A stretch of DNA of 64,000 nucleotides from Sediminibacterium sp. (lineage in GTDB: Bacteria > Bacteroidota > Bacteroidia > B-17B0 > Aurantibacillaceae), in contig JASGCO010000014.1 in NCBI GenBank assembly GCA_030054095.1, forward strand, positions 30,496 through 94,495, read 5' to 3'. A program made the position numbers and the translations under genes. The notes beneath the pieces are model-generated. The model was not told where the DNA came from. It did no database searches and was given only the letters and a program-made list of their open reading frames with translations. Shown here in pieces: positions 38,088 through 46,836 of the stretch. Each line of letters opens with the position of its first letter. Position 1 is the first letter of the stretch.

Positions 38088-39170
38088 ATGAAACTAACAC
38101 CCGCCTTATCCGTTTTAATACTGGCCTTTAGCCTTTCTCTTATGCGTTGCGGATCGAAAGAAGAACAAAAAACAATTACCGTTTCCCCTTTCGATACAGC
38201 CATTATTAAAAAGACGGTAGCAACAGGGGCCATTATCCCACGGAAAGAAGTAAACATGAAAAGTCAGGTAAGTGGCATTGTGGAGAAACTTTACATTGTA
38301 GCCGGACAACAGGTTAAGCAAGGCGATGTTATTGCGCGCATTAAAATTATTCCCAACATGCTTAATCTGGCTAACGCTGAAAACCGCATCAATTCTGCTC
38401 AGATCAATTACGACAATGCTAAACTGGAATACGACCGGAACAAAACACTATTGGATCAGAACATCCTCTCTAAACAGGAATTCCTCCCCTTCGATTTAAG
38501 GTTAAAAACCACTCAGGAAGAGTTAAACGCGGCACAAGATCAATTACAAATCATTAAAGAAGGTGTGGCCAAATCCTCTCAAACCAGCTCCAATACCTTT
38601 GTAAAATCTACCATTTCAGGCATGGTACTTGATGTTCCAGTAAAAGAAGGGTCGCAGGTTATTGAAAGCAACACCTTTAACGAAGGCACCACCATTGCCA
38701 GTGTAGCCAACATGGGCGAAATGATTTTTGAAGGAAAACTGGATGAAAGTGAAGTCGGAAAGGTGCAGATTGGCAATCCGATTGAGCTGACTGTTGGTGC
38801 CATTGATAAAACAAAGTTCTCGGCTATTCTGGAATATATTGCTCCGAAAGGTGTATCTGAAAATGGTGCCATCCAGTTCATCATCCGGGCCAAAGTGGAT
38901 AATACCTCCATTGGCAATGCATTTTTAAGAGCCGGTTACAGCGCCAATGCTGACATCATCCTGGCCCGTAAAGACAAAACATTAGCCATTCCGGAAAGCG
39001 TATTACAATTTGATGGCGACAAACCGTTTGTGGAGGTTCAGCAAAACGGGAAAACCGAAAAACGCGCCATTAAAACCGGCATCAGTGACGGGATAAACAT
39101 CGAAGTACTCGAAGGACTCAAAAAAGAGGATAAAATAGTTCCGGCCGCAAGTAATATGGTGCAGGGATAA
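38088..39170 (+). CDS. Efflux transporter periplasmic adaptor (membrane fusion protein), orphan
   Basis: 360 residues from the ATG at 38088, which starts the lipoprotein-like signal MKLTPALSVLILAFSLSLMRC (lipobox-like LMRC). Domains: a lipoyl/biotinyl hairpin (MKSQVSGIVEKLYIVAGQQVKQGDVIARI, about 60-90), a coiled-coil (about 95-175), the second half of the lipoyl domain, a beta-barrel (EGKLDESEVGKVQIGNPIELTVG) and a C-terminal proximal domain. Such adaptors bridge an inner-membrane pump (RND or MacB type) and a TolC-like channel. Neither partner is adjacent: the next gene is purH. It therefore looks like an orphan adaptor serving a pump encoded elsewhere. Confidence 0.9.
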   Translation: MKLTPALSVLILAFSLSLMRCGSKEEQKTITVSPFDTAIIKKTVATGAIIPRKEVNMKSQVSGIVEKLYIVAGQQVKQGDVIARIKIIPNMLNLANAENRINSAQINYDNAKLEYDRNKTLLDQNILSKQEFLPFDLRLKTTQEELNAAQDQLQIIKEGVAKSSQTSSNTFVKSTISGMVLDVPVKEGSQVIESNTFNEGTTIASVANMGEMIFEGKLDESEVGKVQIGNPIELTVGAIDKTKFSAILEYIAPKGVSENGAIQFIIRAKVDNTSIGNAFLRAGYSANADIILARKDKTLAIPESVLQFDGDKPFVEVQQNGKTEKRAIKTGISDGINIEVLEGLKKEDKIVPAASNMVQG

Positions 39171-39248
39171 TCGTAAGATTCTACTCCTTTTCAGCATTCC
39201 TTTTATCTTCTGTTTTTTACCCTATCTTTGCGCTTTCTTTTTAAAACC

Positions 39249-40778
39249 ATGAGTCAGGATAAAACGATTAAAAGCGCGCTCATTTCTGTTTATTATAAAG
39301 ACCAGTTAGAGCCCATCATCCGTAAATTACATGCCCTAAACGTAACGCTTTACAGCACCGGCGGCACACAAACGTTTATTGAAAATCTCGGTATTCCGGT
39401 TGTCGCCGTTGATTCGGTAACCTCTTATCCCGAAATTTTCGGAGGACGCGTAAAAACCCTGCACCCTGCCATTTTTGGAGGGATTCTCAACCGCAGGGAC
39501 AACCCGGGTGATCAGAAAGAAAAGGAAACACACGCTATTCCTGACATTGATTTGGTAATTGTGGATTTATACCCATTCGAAGAAACGGTTGCCAGCGGCG
39601 CCACTCATCAGGACATCATTGAAAAAATTGATATTGGGGGTATTTCGCTTATCAGAGCGGCCGCCAAAAACTATAATGATGTTATTATTGTCTCGTCGCG
39701 TCACGATTACAGTGAATTGCAATCACTTCTGGATACTAAAAACGGCAAAAGCACTCTGGAAGACCGCGCCCTGTTTGCGGCCAAAGCCTTTGCGACCTCG
39801 TCGCATTACGATACCGCTATTTTTAATTACTTCAATCAAACCGCTGGTTTACCCCGTTTTAAACAAAGTCTTCAACAGGGTCAAACCCTTCGTTACGGCG
39901 AAAACCCGCACCAAAAAGGCGTGTTTTACGGAGATCTGAACGCCATGTTCGACAAATTAAATGGCAAGGAATTATCGTATAACAACCTGCTGGACGTGGA
40001 CGCGGCCGTTAATCTGATCAGCGATTTTAACGATACCCCAACTTTCGCCATCCTGAAACATAATAACGCCTGTGGTGTAGCATCACGCCCTACCATTGCG
40101 GCAGCCTACCGCGACGCCCTGGCTGGCGATCCTGTATCTGCTTTTGGGGGCATCCTGATTGCCAACCGTAGCATTGACATGGAAACGGCTACTGAGGTAA
40201 ACAAACTGTTTTGCGAGGTGGTTATCGCGCCTGCCTATGAGGCCGATGCTCTGGAATTGTTGAAATCGAAACCCAACCGTATTATTCTGGTCCAAAAACC
40301 GGTTAAACTGGGCGCTACTACCTTCCGTACCCTTTTAAACGGTGTAATTGAACAGGATAAAGACCTGAAAACAGAAAGCACAACCGATCTTAGTGTTGTA
40401 ACCCAAACTGCCCCAACGGCACAGGAAACAGAAGATTTACTGTTTGCGAATAAGTTAGTGAAGCACACAAAATCCAACACCATTGTATTGGCTAAAAACG
40501 GGCAATTACTGGCCAGCGGAACAGGTCAGACATCGCGCGTGGATGCCCTTAAACAAGCCATTGGCAAAGCCCTTAGTTTTGGTTTCGATTTAAAGGGATC
40601 TGTAATGGCCAGCGATGCGTTTTTCCCCTTTCCAGATTGTGTGGAGCTGGCACATAAAGCCGGCATTACAGCGGTTATACAGCCAGGTGGCTCTATAAAA
40701 GATAAAGACAGTATTGAATACTGCAACACAAATGGCGTCAGCATGGTGTTTACCGGAACCCGTCATTTTAAACATTAG
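39249..40778 (+). CDS. purH: Bifunctional AICAR transformylase/IMP cyclohydrolase
   Basis: 509 residues from ATG 39249; the in-frame TTG at 39228 adds seven unlikely residues. It performs the last two steps of de novo IMP synthesis. The N-terminal cyclohydrolase domain (1-195) has SVYYKDQLEPIIRKL and the GRVKTLHPAIFGGIL loop. The C-terminal transformylase (200-509) has YGENPHQKGVFYG, LKHNNACGVA with Lys-His, DPVSAFGGILIANR and QPGGSIKDKDSIEYCNTNGVSMVFTGTRHFKH. All are complete. It ends in a strong terminator at 40804. Confidence 0.97.
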   Translation: MSQDKTIKSALISVYYKDQLEPIIRKLHALNVTLYSTGGTQTFIENLGIPVVAVDSVTSYPEIFGGRVKTLHPAIFGGILNRRDNPGDQKEKETHAIPDIDLVIVDLYPFEETVASGATHQDIIEKIDIGGISLIRAAAKNYNDVIIVSSRHDYSELQSLLDTKNGKSTLEDRALFAAKAFATSSHYDTAIFNYFNQTAGLPRFKQSLQQGQTLRYGENPHQKGVFYGDLNAMFDKLNGKELSYNNLLDVDAAVNLISDFNDTPTFAILKHNNACGVASRPTIAAAYRDALAGDPVSAFGGILIANRSIDMETATEVNKLFCEVVIAPAYEADALELLKSKPNRIILVQKPVKLGATTFRTLLNGVIEQDKDLKTESTTDLSVVTQTAPTAQETEDLLFANKLVKHTKSNTIVLAKNGQLLASGTGQTSRVDALKQAIGKALSFGFDLKGSVMASDAFFPFPDCVELAHKAGITAVIQPGGSIKDKDSIEYCNTNGVSMVFTGTRHFKH

Positions 40779-40803
40779 ATAGTCTTTCCTCATTCTCTTT
40801 TCA

Positions 40804-40854
40804 TTAAGCCGTTTTCCTGTGTTCTGTACCATGGAAAACGGCTTAAAAATTTTT
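40804..40854 (+). terminator. Intrinsic terminator after purH
   Basis: TTAAGCCGTTTTCC (40804-40817) pairs perfectly with GGAAAACGGCTTAA (40833-40846) around a 15-nt loop, and a T-run follows at 40850-40854. It is 26 bp past the purH stop and about 100 bp before mreB, so it separates the two transcription units. Confidence 0.88.
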
Positions 40855-40953
40855 ATAAGCTTCCCTCTCAAAACAAAAATTTGTTATTAACTTCAAAGGC
40901 AGATTTTAACGCTGTTTGCGTTATTTTCAACCTAAAAATCGCTTATACAAATT

Positions 40954-41976
40954 ATGGCATTACTCGACTTTTTAACTCAGGACATCGCCATTGACCTGGG
41001 TACGGCAAATACAATTATCATCAGCAACGATAAAGTGGTGGTAGATGAACCCAGTATTGTAGCGGTTGACCGCACTTCGGGAAAAATTATTGCCGTTGGA
41101 AGACAGGCGCAGATGATGCACGGTAAAACGCACGAAAACATCAAAACCATTCGTCCGCTGAAAGACGGAGTTATTGCCGATTTCCAGGCCGCAGAAGAAA
41201 TGATTAAGGGAATGATCAAAATGATTAATCCCGGAAACCGTTTGTTTAAGCCTTCTCTTAAAATGGTAATTTGTATTCCGAGTGGCATTACCGAGGTTGA
41301 AAAACGAGCGGTGCGTGACAGTGCAGAACATGCCGGAGCGAAAGAAGTGTACATGATTCATGAGCCCATGGCTGCGGCTATAGGTATGGGCATTGATGTG
41401 GAAGAACCCGAAGGGAACATGATTATTGATATTGGTGGAGGAACCTCAGAAATTGCCGTTATTGCGTTGGGTGGAATTGTTTGCGATAAATCCACACGCA
41501 TTGCCGGCGATGATTTTAACGCCAACATTGAAGAATACATGCGTCGTCAGCACAACATCCTTATTGGTGAGCGTAGCGCCGAACGTGTAAAAATAGAGGT
41601 TGGTGCCGCCATGACGGAAATTGAAAACCCTCCCGCAGACTATGCCGTTCAAGGACGTGACTTAATGAGCGGGATTCCCAAAGAAGTGTACATCAGTTAT
41701 GTGGAAATTGCCCACTGTCTGGACAAATCCATTTCTAAAATTGAAGAAGCGATTTTAAATGCTTTGGAAATGACGCCTCCTGAACTGGCCGCTGATATTT
41801 ACCGTAAAGGTATTTATATGGCCGGGGGTGGTTCATTACTAAGAGGTCTTGATAAGCGTATCTCCATGAAAACCAAATTACCGGTTCATGTCTGTGAAGA
41901 TCCATTAAGAGCTGTGGCAAGAGGTACCGGCATTGCACTAAAAAATGTTCATAAATTCCCTTTCCTGATTAAGTAA
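40954..41976 (+). CDS. mreB: Rod-shape-determining protein MreB
   Basis: 340 residues, an actin-family ATPase that forms membrane-associated filaments steering wall synthesis. Nucleotide-binding motifs: DIAIDLGTANTIIISNDKVVVDEPSIVAV (phosphate 1), DIGGGTSEIAVIALGG (phosphate 2) and MAGGGSLLRGLDKRI (adenosine). Length and all motifs are normal. It heads the operon mreB-mreC-mreD-mrdA-rodA, in which all five genes run on the plus strand with short gaps or overlaps. A purH terminator lies just upstream; a clear -7/-33 pair could not be placed. Confidence 0.98.
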   Translation: MALLDFLTQDIAIDLGTANTIIISNDKVVVDEPSIVAVDRTSGKIIAVGRQAQMMHGKTHENIKTIRPLKDGVIADFQAAEEMIKGMIKMINPGNRLFKPSLKMVICIPSGITEVEKRAVRDSAEHAGAKEVYMIHEPMAAAIGMGIDVEEPEGNMIIDIGGGTSEIAVIALGGIVCDKSTRIAGDDFNANIEEYMRRQHNILIGERSAERVKIEVGAAMTEIENPPADYAVQGRDLMSGIPKEVYISYVEIAHCLDKSISKIEEAILNALEMTPPELAADIYRKGIYMAGGGSLLRGLDKRISMKTKLPVHVCEDPLRAVARGTGIALKNVHKFPFLIK

Positions 41977-42038
41977 TCCCTGCCTTTATAGCGTAGCTTT
42001 ATTATGGTAAAGTCTGATCTTTTTAGCTACACTTACGC

Positions 42039-42878
42039 ATGCGCAATCTGATTGCTTTTTTTATTAAGCACAATTTTCTATTTGTGTTTTTAGTACTACA
42101 AGGGCTTTGCTTTGTGCTTATGTTGCGTAACCGTAACTATCAGGGTTCACGCTTATTTAACTCTACAAATGCCGCGGTTGCGAAAGCTTACGAAACCTCT
42201 GCCAATACTAAAGCGTACTTTTCGCTTCGTGAAGAAAATGACCGCCTGGCAAAAGAAAATGCCATTCTTAAAAACTACCTTAAATCGAATTACGCTGTTC
42301 TTCCGTTGACCGAATACAAAAAAAACGATACCATTTATAAACAACAATACACTTATATAGACGCTAAAGTGGTTAACGCTTCGGTAAATCGCAGAAGTAA
42401 TTACCTTACACTGAATGCCGGATCTTCAATGGGCGTGGGGCGAGATATGGCGGTTGTACATCCCGAAGGGATAGTAGGAATTGTTAAAGCGGTTTCTTCG
42501 AATTACGCCAGCGTTATGAGCATACTGCACAAAGATGTGCGTGTGAATTGTCAGTTAAAAAAAGACGGAAGTTACGGCCCTTTGATTTGGGATGGAAAAG
42601 ATTACCGGTATTGCTTGCTCACAGACATTCCTACTCATGCCCGTATGAAAAAAGGAGATACCGTTATTACCTCTGAACTTTCGGGTATTTTTCCGGAAGG
42701 CATAATGGTAGGAACTGTAGAATCATACGAGCGCCGGCAGAACGAACCGTTTTACACAGTTACCGTTAAACTGAGCGTTGACCTTAAAAAAGCAAATCAT
42801 GTTTACATTGTAAAAAACAAATTTAAAACAGAACGCGACTCCCTCGAAAAATTATCGCAAACACAAAATGACGACTGA
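42039..42878 (+). CDS. mreC: Rod-shape-determining protein MreC
   Basis: 279 residues. One N-terminal transmembrane helix (about 8-28), then a coiled-coil rich in Asn and Lys (about 60-90, ENDRLAKENAILKNYLKSNY) and a periplasmic double beta-barrel with the conserved SMGVGRDMAVVHPEGIVGIVKAVSSNYASVMSI. MreC bridges MreB to PBP2 and RodA. The end overlaps mreD by 11 bp. A 62-bp gap precedes it. Confidence 0.96.
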   Translation: MRNLIAFFIKHNFLFVFLVLQGLCFVLMLRNRNYQGSRLFNSTNAAVAKAYETSANTKAYFSLREENDRLAKENAILKNYLKSNYAVLPLTEYKKNDTIYKQQYTYIDAKVVNASVNRRSNYLTLNAGSSMGVGRDMAVVHPEGIVGIVKAVSSNYASVMSILHKDVRVNCQLKKDGSYGPLIWDGKDYRYCLLTDIPTHARMKKGDTVITSELSGIFPEGIMVGTVESYERRQNEPFYTVTVKLSVDLKKANHVYIVKNKFKTERDSLEKLSQTQNDD

Positions 42879-43386
42879 TATTCTTAAAAATAGTATTCGC
42901 TTTGTGGTGCTAATCCTGTTACAGGTATTAATCATACAAAACATTCGCTTAGGGATGTATATCATCCTTTTACCTTACGTTTTGTTTATTCTGATGTTGC
43001 CGTTCGAAACGCCTCGTTTACTCTTACTGGCTACTTCCTTCTTTACTGGTCTTGTTATGGACAGCTTTTACGACACCTTAGGTTTACACACTGCCGCCTG
43101 CACCTTAATGGGATTTTCAAGGTATTATCTGCTTAAATTTATTTCTCCCCGCGACGGATATGAGCAAGGCCTAAAGCCTGTTGTAGAAGACATGGGGTTT
43201 GTGTGGTTTTTGAGTTATGCCGGTTCGCTTATTCTGATTCATCACTTCTATTTTTTCTTTCTGGAGGTATTCCGGTTTGGGGAAATTCTCAGAACCCTGT
43301 TACGCATCTTACTAAGCAGTATTGGTACCTTTTCTATTATTTACCTGATCCAATTCTTGTTTTACACCAAACGCCGTAACCGATGA
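42868..43386 (+). CDS. mreD: Rod-shape-determining protein MreD
   Basis: 172 residues with about five membrane segments (for example IRFVVLILLQVLIIQNI, LLLLATSFFTGLVMDSFYD, VWFLSYAGSLILIHHF). MreD family members are poorly conserved; position in the operon and the topology make the call secure. The MSGSFYDTLGLHTAACTLMGF-type motif is written here as GLVMDSFYDTLGLHTAACTLMGF. It overlaps mreC at its start and mrdA (ATGA) at its end. Confidence 0.93.
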   Translation: MTTDILKNSIRFVVLILLQVLIIQNIRLGMYIILLPYVLFILMLPFETPRLLLLATSFFTGLVMDSFYDTLGLHTAACTLMGFSRYYLLKFISPRDGYEQGLKPVVEDMGFVWFLSYAGSLILIHHFYFFFLEVFRFGEILRTLLRILLSSIGTFSIIYLIQFLFYTKRRNR

Positions 43387-45239
43387 ATGCCAACAGTCAC
43401 CTGGCCGACAGAAAGTACATTATAGGAGGATTTTTTATCCTGGTGGCCGTTATTTACATTGCCCGTTTGTTTTACATACAAATTATTGATGATAAATATA
43501 AACTGGATGCGCAGAACAACGCCTTTCGTTACATTACGGAATATCCGGTTCGTGGCTATATCTATGATCGTAACGGAAAGTTGCTTGTTTACAACGAGGC
43601 CAGTTATGATTTGATGGTAACACCAAAAGAAACAAAAGGCTGCGATACATTGGCTTTGTGTGAGGTGTTACAGATTACAAAAGAAGACTATTTAAAGCGG
43701 ATAAAAAAAGCGTGTCAGGCACCCAACTCTCCCCGCAAACAAAGCGTATTCGAAAAACAAATGTCGGCCCAAACGTATGCTGCCCTTCAGGAAAAACTGT
43801 ACCGCTTTAACGGGTTCTTTGTTCAGAAACGAACTGTACGGAAATATCCTAAACCCATTGCCGCGCATTTATTAGGTTATGTTGGCGAGGTGACCAAAGA
43901 AAAAGCAGAGAAAGATCCATACTACCGTGAAGGAGATTATATTGGCATCAGTGGAATGGAGCGTAGTTACGAAGAAGCGCTCCGCGGAAAAAAAGGCGTA
44001 CAGATTGCCATTACTGATGTTCACAATAAAGTAGTAGGCCGGTATATGGATGGGAAATACGACACGCTGGCCATTCCGGGAAAACCCTTGTTTTGTACCA
44101 TTGACATGACGCTTCAGGAGTATGGTGAACAATTGCTTCGTGGCAAAAAAGGGGCAGTAGTGGCCATTGAACCTTCATCAGGTGAAATTCTTTGTTTGGT
44201 TTCTTCTCCTACTTATGATCCTAATTTATTGGTGGGAGGTAAAGAAAGGGCCCGAAACTTCACCAAACTATATTATGATTCATTAAATCTTCCTTTATTT
44301 AACCGGGCCTTACAAGCCATGTATCCTCCGGGCTCTATCTTTAAACTGATTGACGCGCTTATTGCGCAGCGCGACGGTCTTATTTTCCGGAACACATCTT
44401 TCCCTTGTCACGGGGGGTACCCTCCTATGGGCGGAAAACCCAAATGTCACTCGCATGGTGGCGTAGATTTACCCGGAAGTATTGCCACTTCCTGTAACTC
44501 GTATTATAGTTATGTGTTTCGTGCCATTGTTGATCAAAAAAAATATCCAAAGTTTAAGGATGGTTACAATTACTGGCGCGAAACCGTTCAGTCGTTTGGC
44601 CCAGGCACAAATCTGGGAACTGATTTGCCATACGATAAACCCGGAAACGTTCCCTCTGTAAAATACTACAACAAAGTTTTTGGTGAGAATGGCTGGCGAA
44701 GTAATACCATTGTATCGCTTGGCATAGGACAGGCCGAATTAACCTTGGTGCCTTTGCAAATGGCCAATGTGGTAGCTACTATTGCCAACAGGGGGTATTA
44801 TTATACTCCGCACTGCGTAAAGGGTGTGGGATATGAAAAAAAACAAGATCAAAAATTTAAAGAAAAAAAATACGTTTCCGTACAGGGAGAAACCTATTAC
44901 ACCAACGTGATTGATGGAATGCAGCGCTGTTTAGATGGTGGTACAGCAACCGCATCTAAAATTAAAGACATTGTTATGTGTGGAAAAACCGGAACTGCGC
45001 AAAACCCACACGGTAAAGATCATGCCGTTTTTCTGGCATTTGCTCCACGTGAAAACCCAAAAATTGCCATTGCCTGTATTATCGAAAATGCTGGGTTTGG
45101 CGGCACCTGGAGCGCTCCCATTGTAAGTTTAATGGTAGAAAAATATCTGAAAGGCAAAATCACGCGTCCTGAAATGGAAAAGCGCATGCTGGAAGCCGAT
45201 CTGATTAACGGCAAAAACCTTTTACACGAAAAACACTAA
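43383..45239 (+). CDS. mrdA: Penicillin-binding protein 2 (transpeptidase of the elongasome)
   Basis: 618 residues. One N-terminal membrane anchor (about 12-32), a PBP dimerisation domain (about 50-230, with EYPVRGYIYDRNGKLLVYNEASY), and a class B transpeptidase domain. Active-site motifs: Ser318-xx-Lys321 in PPGSIFKL, Ser370-Cys-Asn372 and Lys535-Thr-Gly. It crosslinks new peptidoglycan during rod elongation and pairs with RodA, whose gene starts at its stop (TAATG overlap). The SxxK loop contains two cysteines (HGGYPPMGGKPKCHSHGG lies between) typical of the group. Confidence 0.97.
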   Translation: MNANSHLADRKYIIGGFFILVAVIYIARLFYIQIIDDKYKLDAQNNAFRYITEYPVRGYIYDRNGKLLVYNEASYDLMVTPKETKGCDTLALCEVLQITKEDYLKRIKKACQAPNSPRKQSVFEKQMSAQTYAALQEKLYRFNGFFVQKRTVRKYPKPIAAHLLGYVGEVTKEKAEKDPYYREGDYIGISGMERSYEEALRGKKGVQIAITDVHNKVVGRYMDGKYDTLAIPGKPLFCTIDMTLQEYGEQLLRGKKGAVVAIEPSSGEILCLVSSPTYDPNLLVGGKERARNFTKLYYDSLNLPLFNRALQAMYPPGSIFKLIDALIAQRDGLIFRNTSFPCHGGYPPMGGKPKCHSHGGVDLPGSIATSCNSYYSYVFRAIVDQKKYPKFKDGYNYWRETVQSFGPGTNLGTDLPYDKPGNVPSVKYYNKVFGENGWRSNTIVSLGIGQAELTLVPLQMANVVATIANRGYYYTPHCVKGVGYEKKQDQKFKEKKYVSVQGETYYTNVIDGMQRCLDGGTATASKIKDIVMCGKTGTAQNPHGKDHAVFLAFAPRENPKIAIACIIENAGFGGTWSAPIVSLMVEKYLKGKITRPEMEKRMLEADLINGKNLLHEKH

Positions 45240-46546
45240 TGCGTAATAACGAAAATAGCTTGTTTTTTGGAGTAGACCGATTAACGGTTCTGATTTACAT
45301 TTTGTTAGTAGTGATGGGATGGCTCAACATTTACGCCGCAGTTTACAATGAAGAACATCAGAACATTTTTGATATATCACAGCGCTACGGAAAACAATTG
45401 ATCTGGATGGGTGGTGCCGCCATCATTGCTTTCTCTATCCTTCTGGTAGATGCTAATGCTTACACCGCTTTTGCCTATGTATTCTATATTGTTTTGGTTG
45501 TGGCCAATATCGCGGTTCGTTTTTTGGGTCGCGAGGTAAAGGGTAGTCATAGCTGGTTCCGGTTTGGCGATTTTGGCATTCAGCCGGCCGAATTCATGAA
45601 GTTTGCGACAAACCTGGCTCTTGCCAAATTTTTAAGTAACCAGAACATTGTCGTTAACTTCCGGTTCAGGCTTCGCATTAAGGATCTCTTACAAAATTAC
45701 CGAAACACGATTATTGCCCTCTTAATCATGGGAATCCCTTTAATTATTATTAAAGTTCTTCAGGACGAAACTGGTTTGGCCATTGTATTAATCTCTTTTA
45801 TTGTTGTTTTATACCGCGAGGGGCTCTCCGTTAATTTCTTAATCTTTGGGTTGCTGGCTGCCATTCTGTTTGTTGTGTCGTTGGTTGTAACACAAACCAC
45901 CACCCTACTAGTCGTTTTGGGAGTAATAGCGGGTCTTTCCCTTCTCTTTGTGGGGCGAAAACGCAAAAACATTCTTATTGTATCGGGCATTTATTTACTG
46001 GCAGCTGGTGTAGTGCTGGGGACCAATCAATTTTACAATAAACTGGAACCTCACCAAAAAGTGAGGATAGATGTATTATTGGGGCGTGGCAATGTTAATC
46101 TTAAAAAAGAAGGATACAATGTTAATCAGGCAAAAATTGCCATTGGAAGTGGAGGTTTCTGGGGCAAAGGCTATTTACAGGGTACCCAGACCAAATACGA
46201 TTTTGTACCGGAACAAGACACTGATTTCATTTTTTGTACAGTGGGTGAAGAATGGGGATTTGCAGGCAGCACCATAGTGATTTTTTTGGAGCTATTCCTG
46301 ATTCTAAGGGTTGTATTTATGGCGGAGCGACAAAGGTCTTCATTTAGTCGTATATATGGTTATGGCGTTGCCTCTGTTTTGTTTTTCCATCTGGCAGTAA
46401 ATATTGGTATGACCATTGGCTTAATGCCGGTTATCGGCATTCCTCTACCATTCTTTAGTTACGGTGGGAGTTCATTGTGGAGTTTTACACTCTTATTATT
46501 TATTTTTATAAAACTCGACGCTTCCCGGCTTCAGATTTTGCGCTAA
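45239..46546 (+). CDS. rodA: Peptidoglycan glycosyltransferase RodA
   Basis: 435 residues with about ten membrane helices, a SEDS-family enzyme that polymerises lipid II for cell elongation. Signature: NIGMTIGLMPVIGIPLPFFSYGGSSLWSFTLLLFIFI. Other conserved pieces are KGSHSWFRFGDFGIQPAEFMKFATNLALAKF with the catalytic region Asp/Glu, and FVPEQDTDFIFCTVGEEWGF. It is slightly longer than the E. coli protein through a large central loop (about 160-235). It is the last gene of the mreB operon; no intrinsic terminator with a T-tract is visible before the hairpin at 46678. Confidence 0.96.
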   Translation: MRNNENSLFFGVDRLTVLIYILLVVMGWLNIYAAVYNEEHQNIFDISQRYGKQLIWMGGAAIIAFSILLVDANAYTAFAYVFYIVLVVANIAVRFLGREVKGSHSWFRFGDFGIQPAEFMKFATNLALAKFLSNQNIVVNFRFRLRIKDLLQNYRNTIIALLIMGIPLIIIKVLQDETGLAIVLISFIVVLYREGLSVNFLIFGLLAAILFVVSLVVTQTTTLLVVLGVIAGLSLLFVGRKRKNILIVSGIYLLAAGVVLGTNQFYNKLEPHQKVRIDVLLGRGNVNLKKEGYNVNQAKIAIGSGGFWGKGYLQGTQTKYDFVPEQDTDFIFCTVGEEWGFAGSTIVIFLELFLILRVVFMAERQRSSFSRIYGYGVASVLFFHLAVNIGMTIGLMPVIGIPLPFFSYGGSSLWSFTLLLFIFIKLDASRLQILR

Positions 46547-46677
46547 TCGCTTTCCGTTTTTCCTGTTGTTTAATGCCAAAACGCATATTATAATGCGCCG
46601 GTTTGATTCTCCGGGTTTATTCATCTATTACAACGTCTCAATCGTTTGCTCACATAAAGACCCAGATATAAACACCA

Positions 46678-46705
46678 GAGGTGCCTGAAAAATTTCAGGC
46701 ACCTC
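46678..46705. repeat. Perfect 13-bp hairpin between convergent genes
   Basis: GAGGTGCCTGAAA (46678-46690) and TTTCAGGCACCTC (46693-46705) pair perfectly around a 2-nt centre. It lies in the 290-bp gap between rodA (plus) and the T9SS gene (minus), where a bidirectional terminator is expected. No T-run follows on either strand, so termination is uncertain; a protein-binding palindrome is the alternative. Nothing else of note was found between 46547 and 46836. Confidence 0.6.
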
Positions 46706-46836
46706 ATTAACATGTCTTTATTTAATCGCCGATCAAAAATTTAGTACTGTCAAACATCTGACACCCTAAAGTATCAGGCATGCTTCCTTCTCACAAATTC
46801 AGGCGTGCTTTCTTTATTATACCTGTTCTGTTCGCA

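Noticed and set aside
40972..41361. 129-codon open frame on the minus strand inside mreB
   Set aside because: It is antisense to a highly conserved actin-family gene, has no signal or family similarity, and is the kind of frame codon bias creates.
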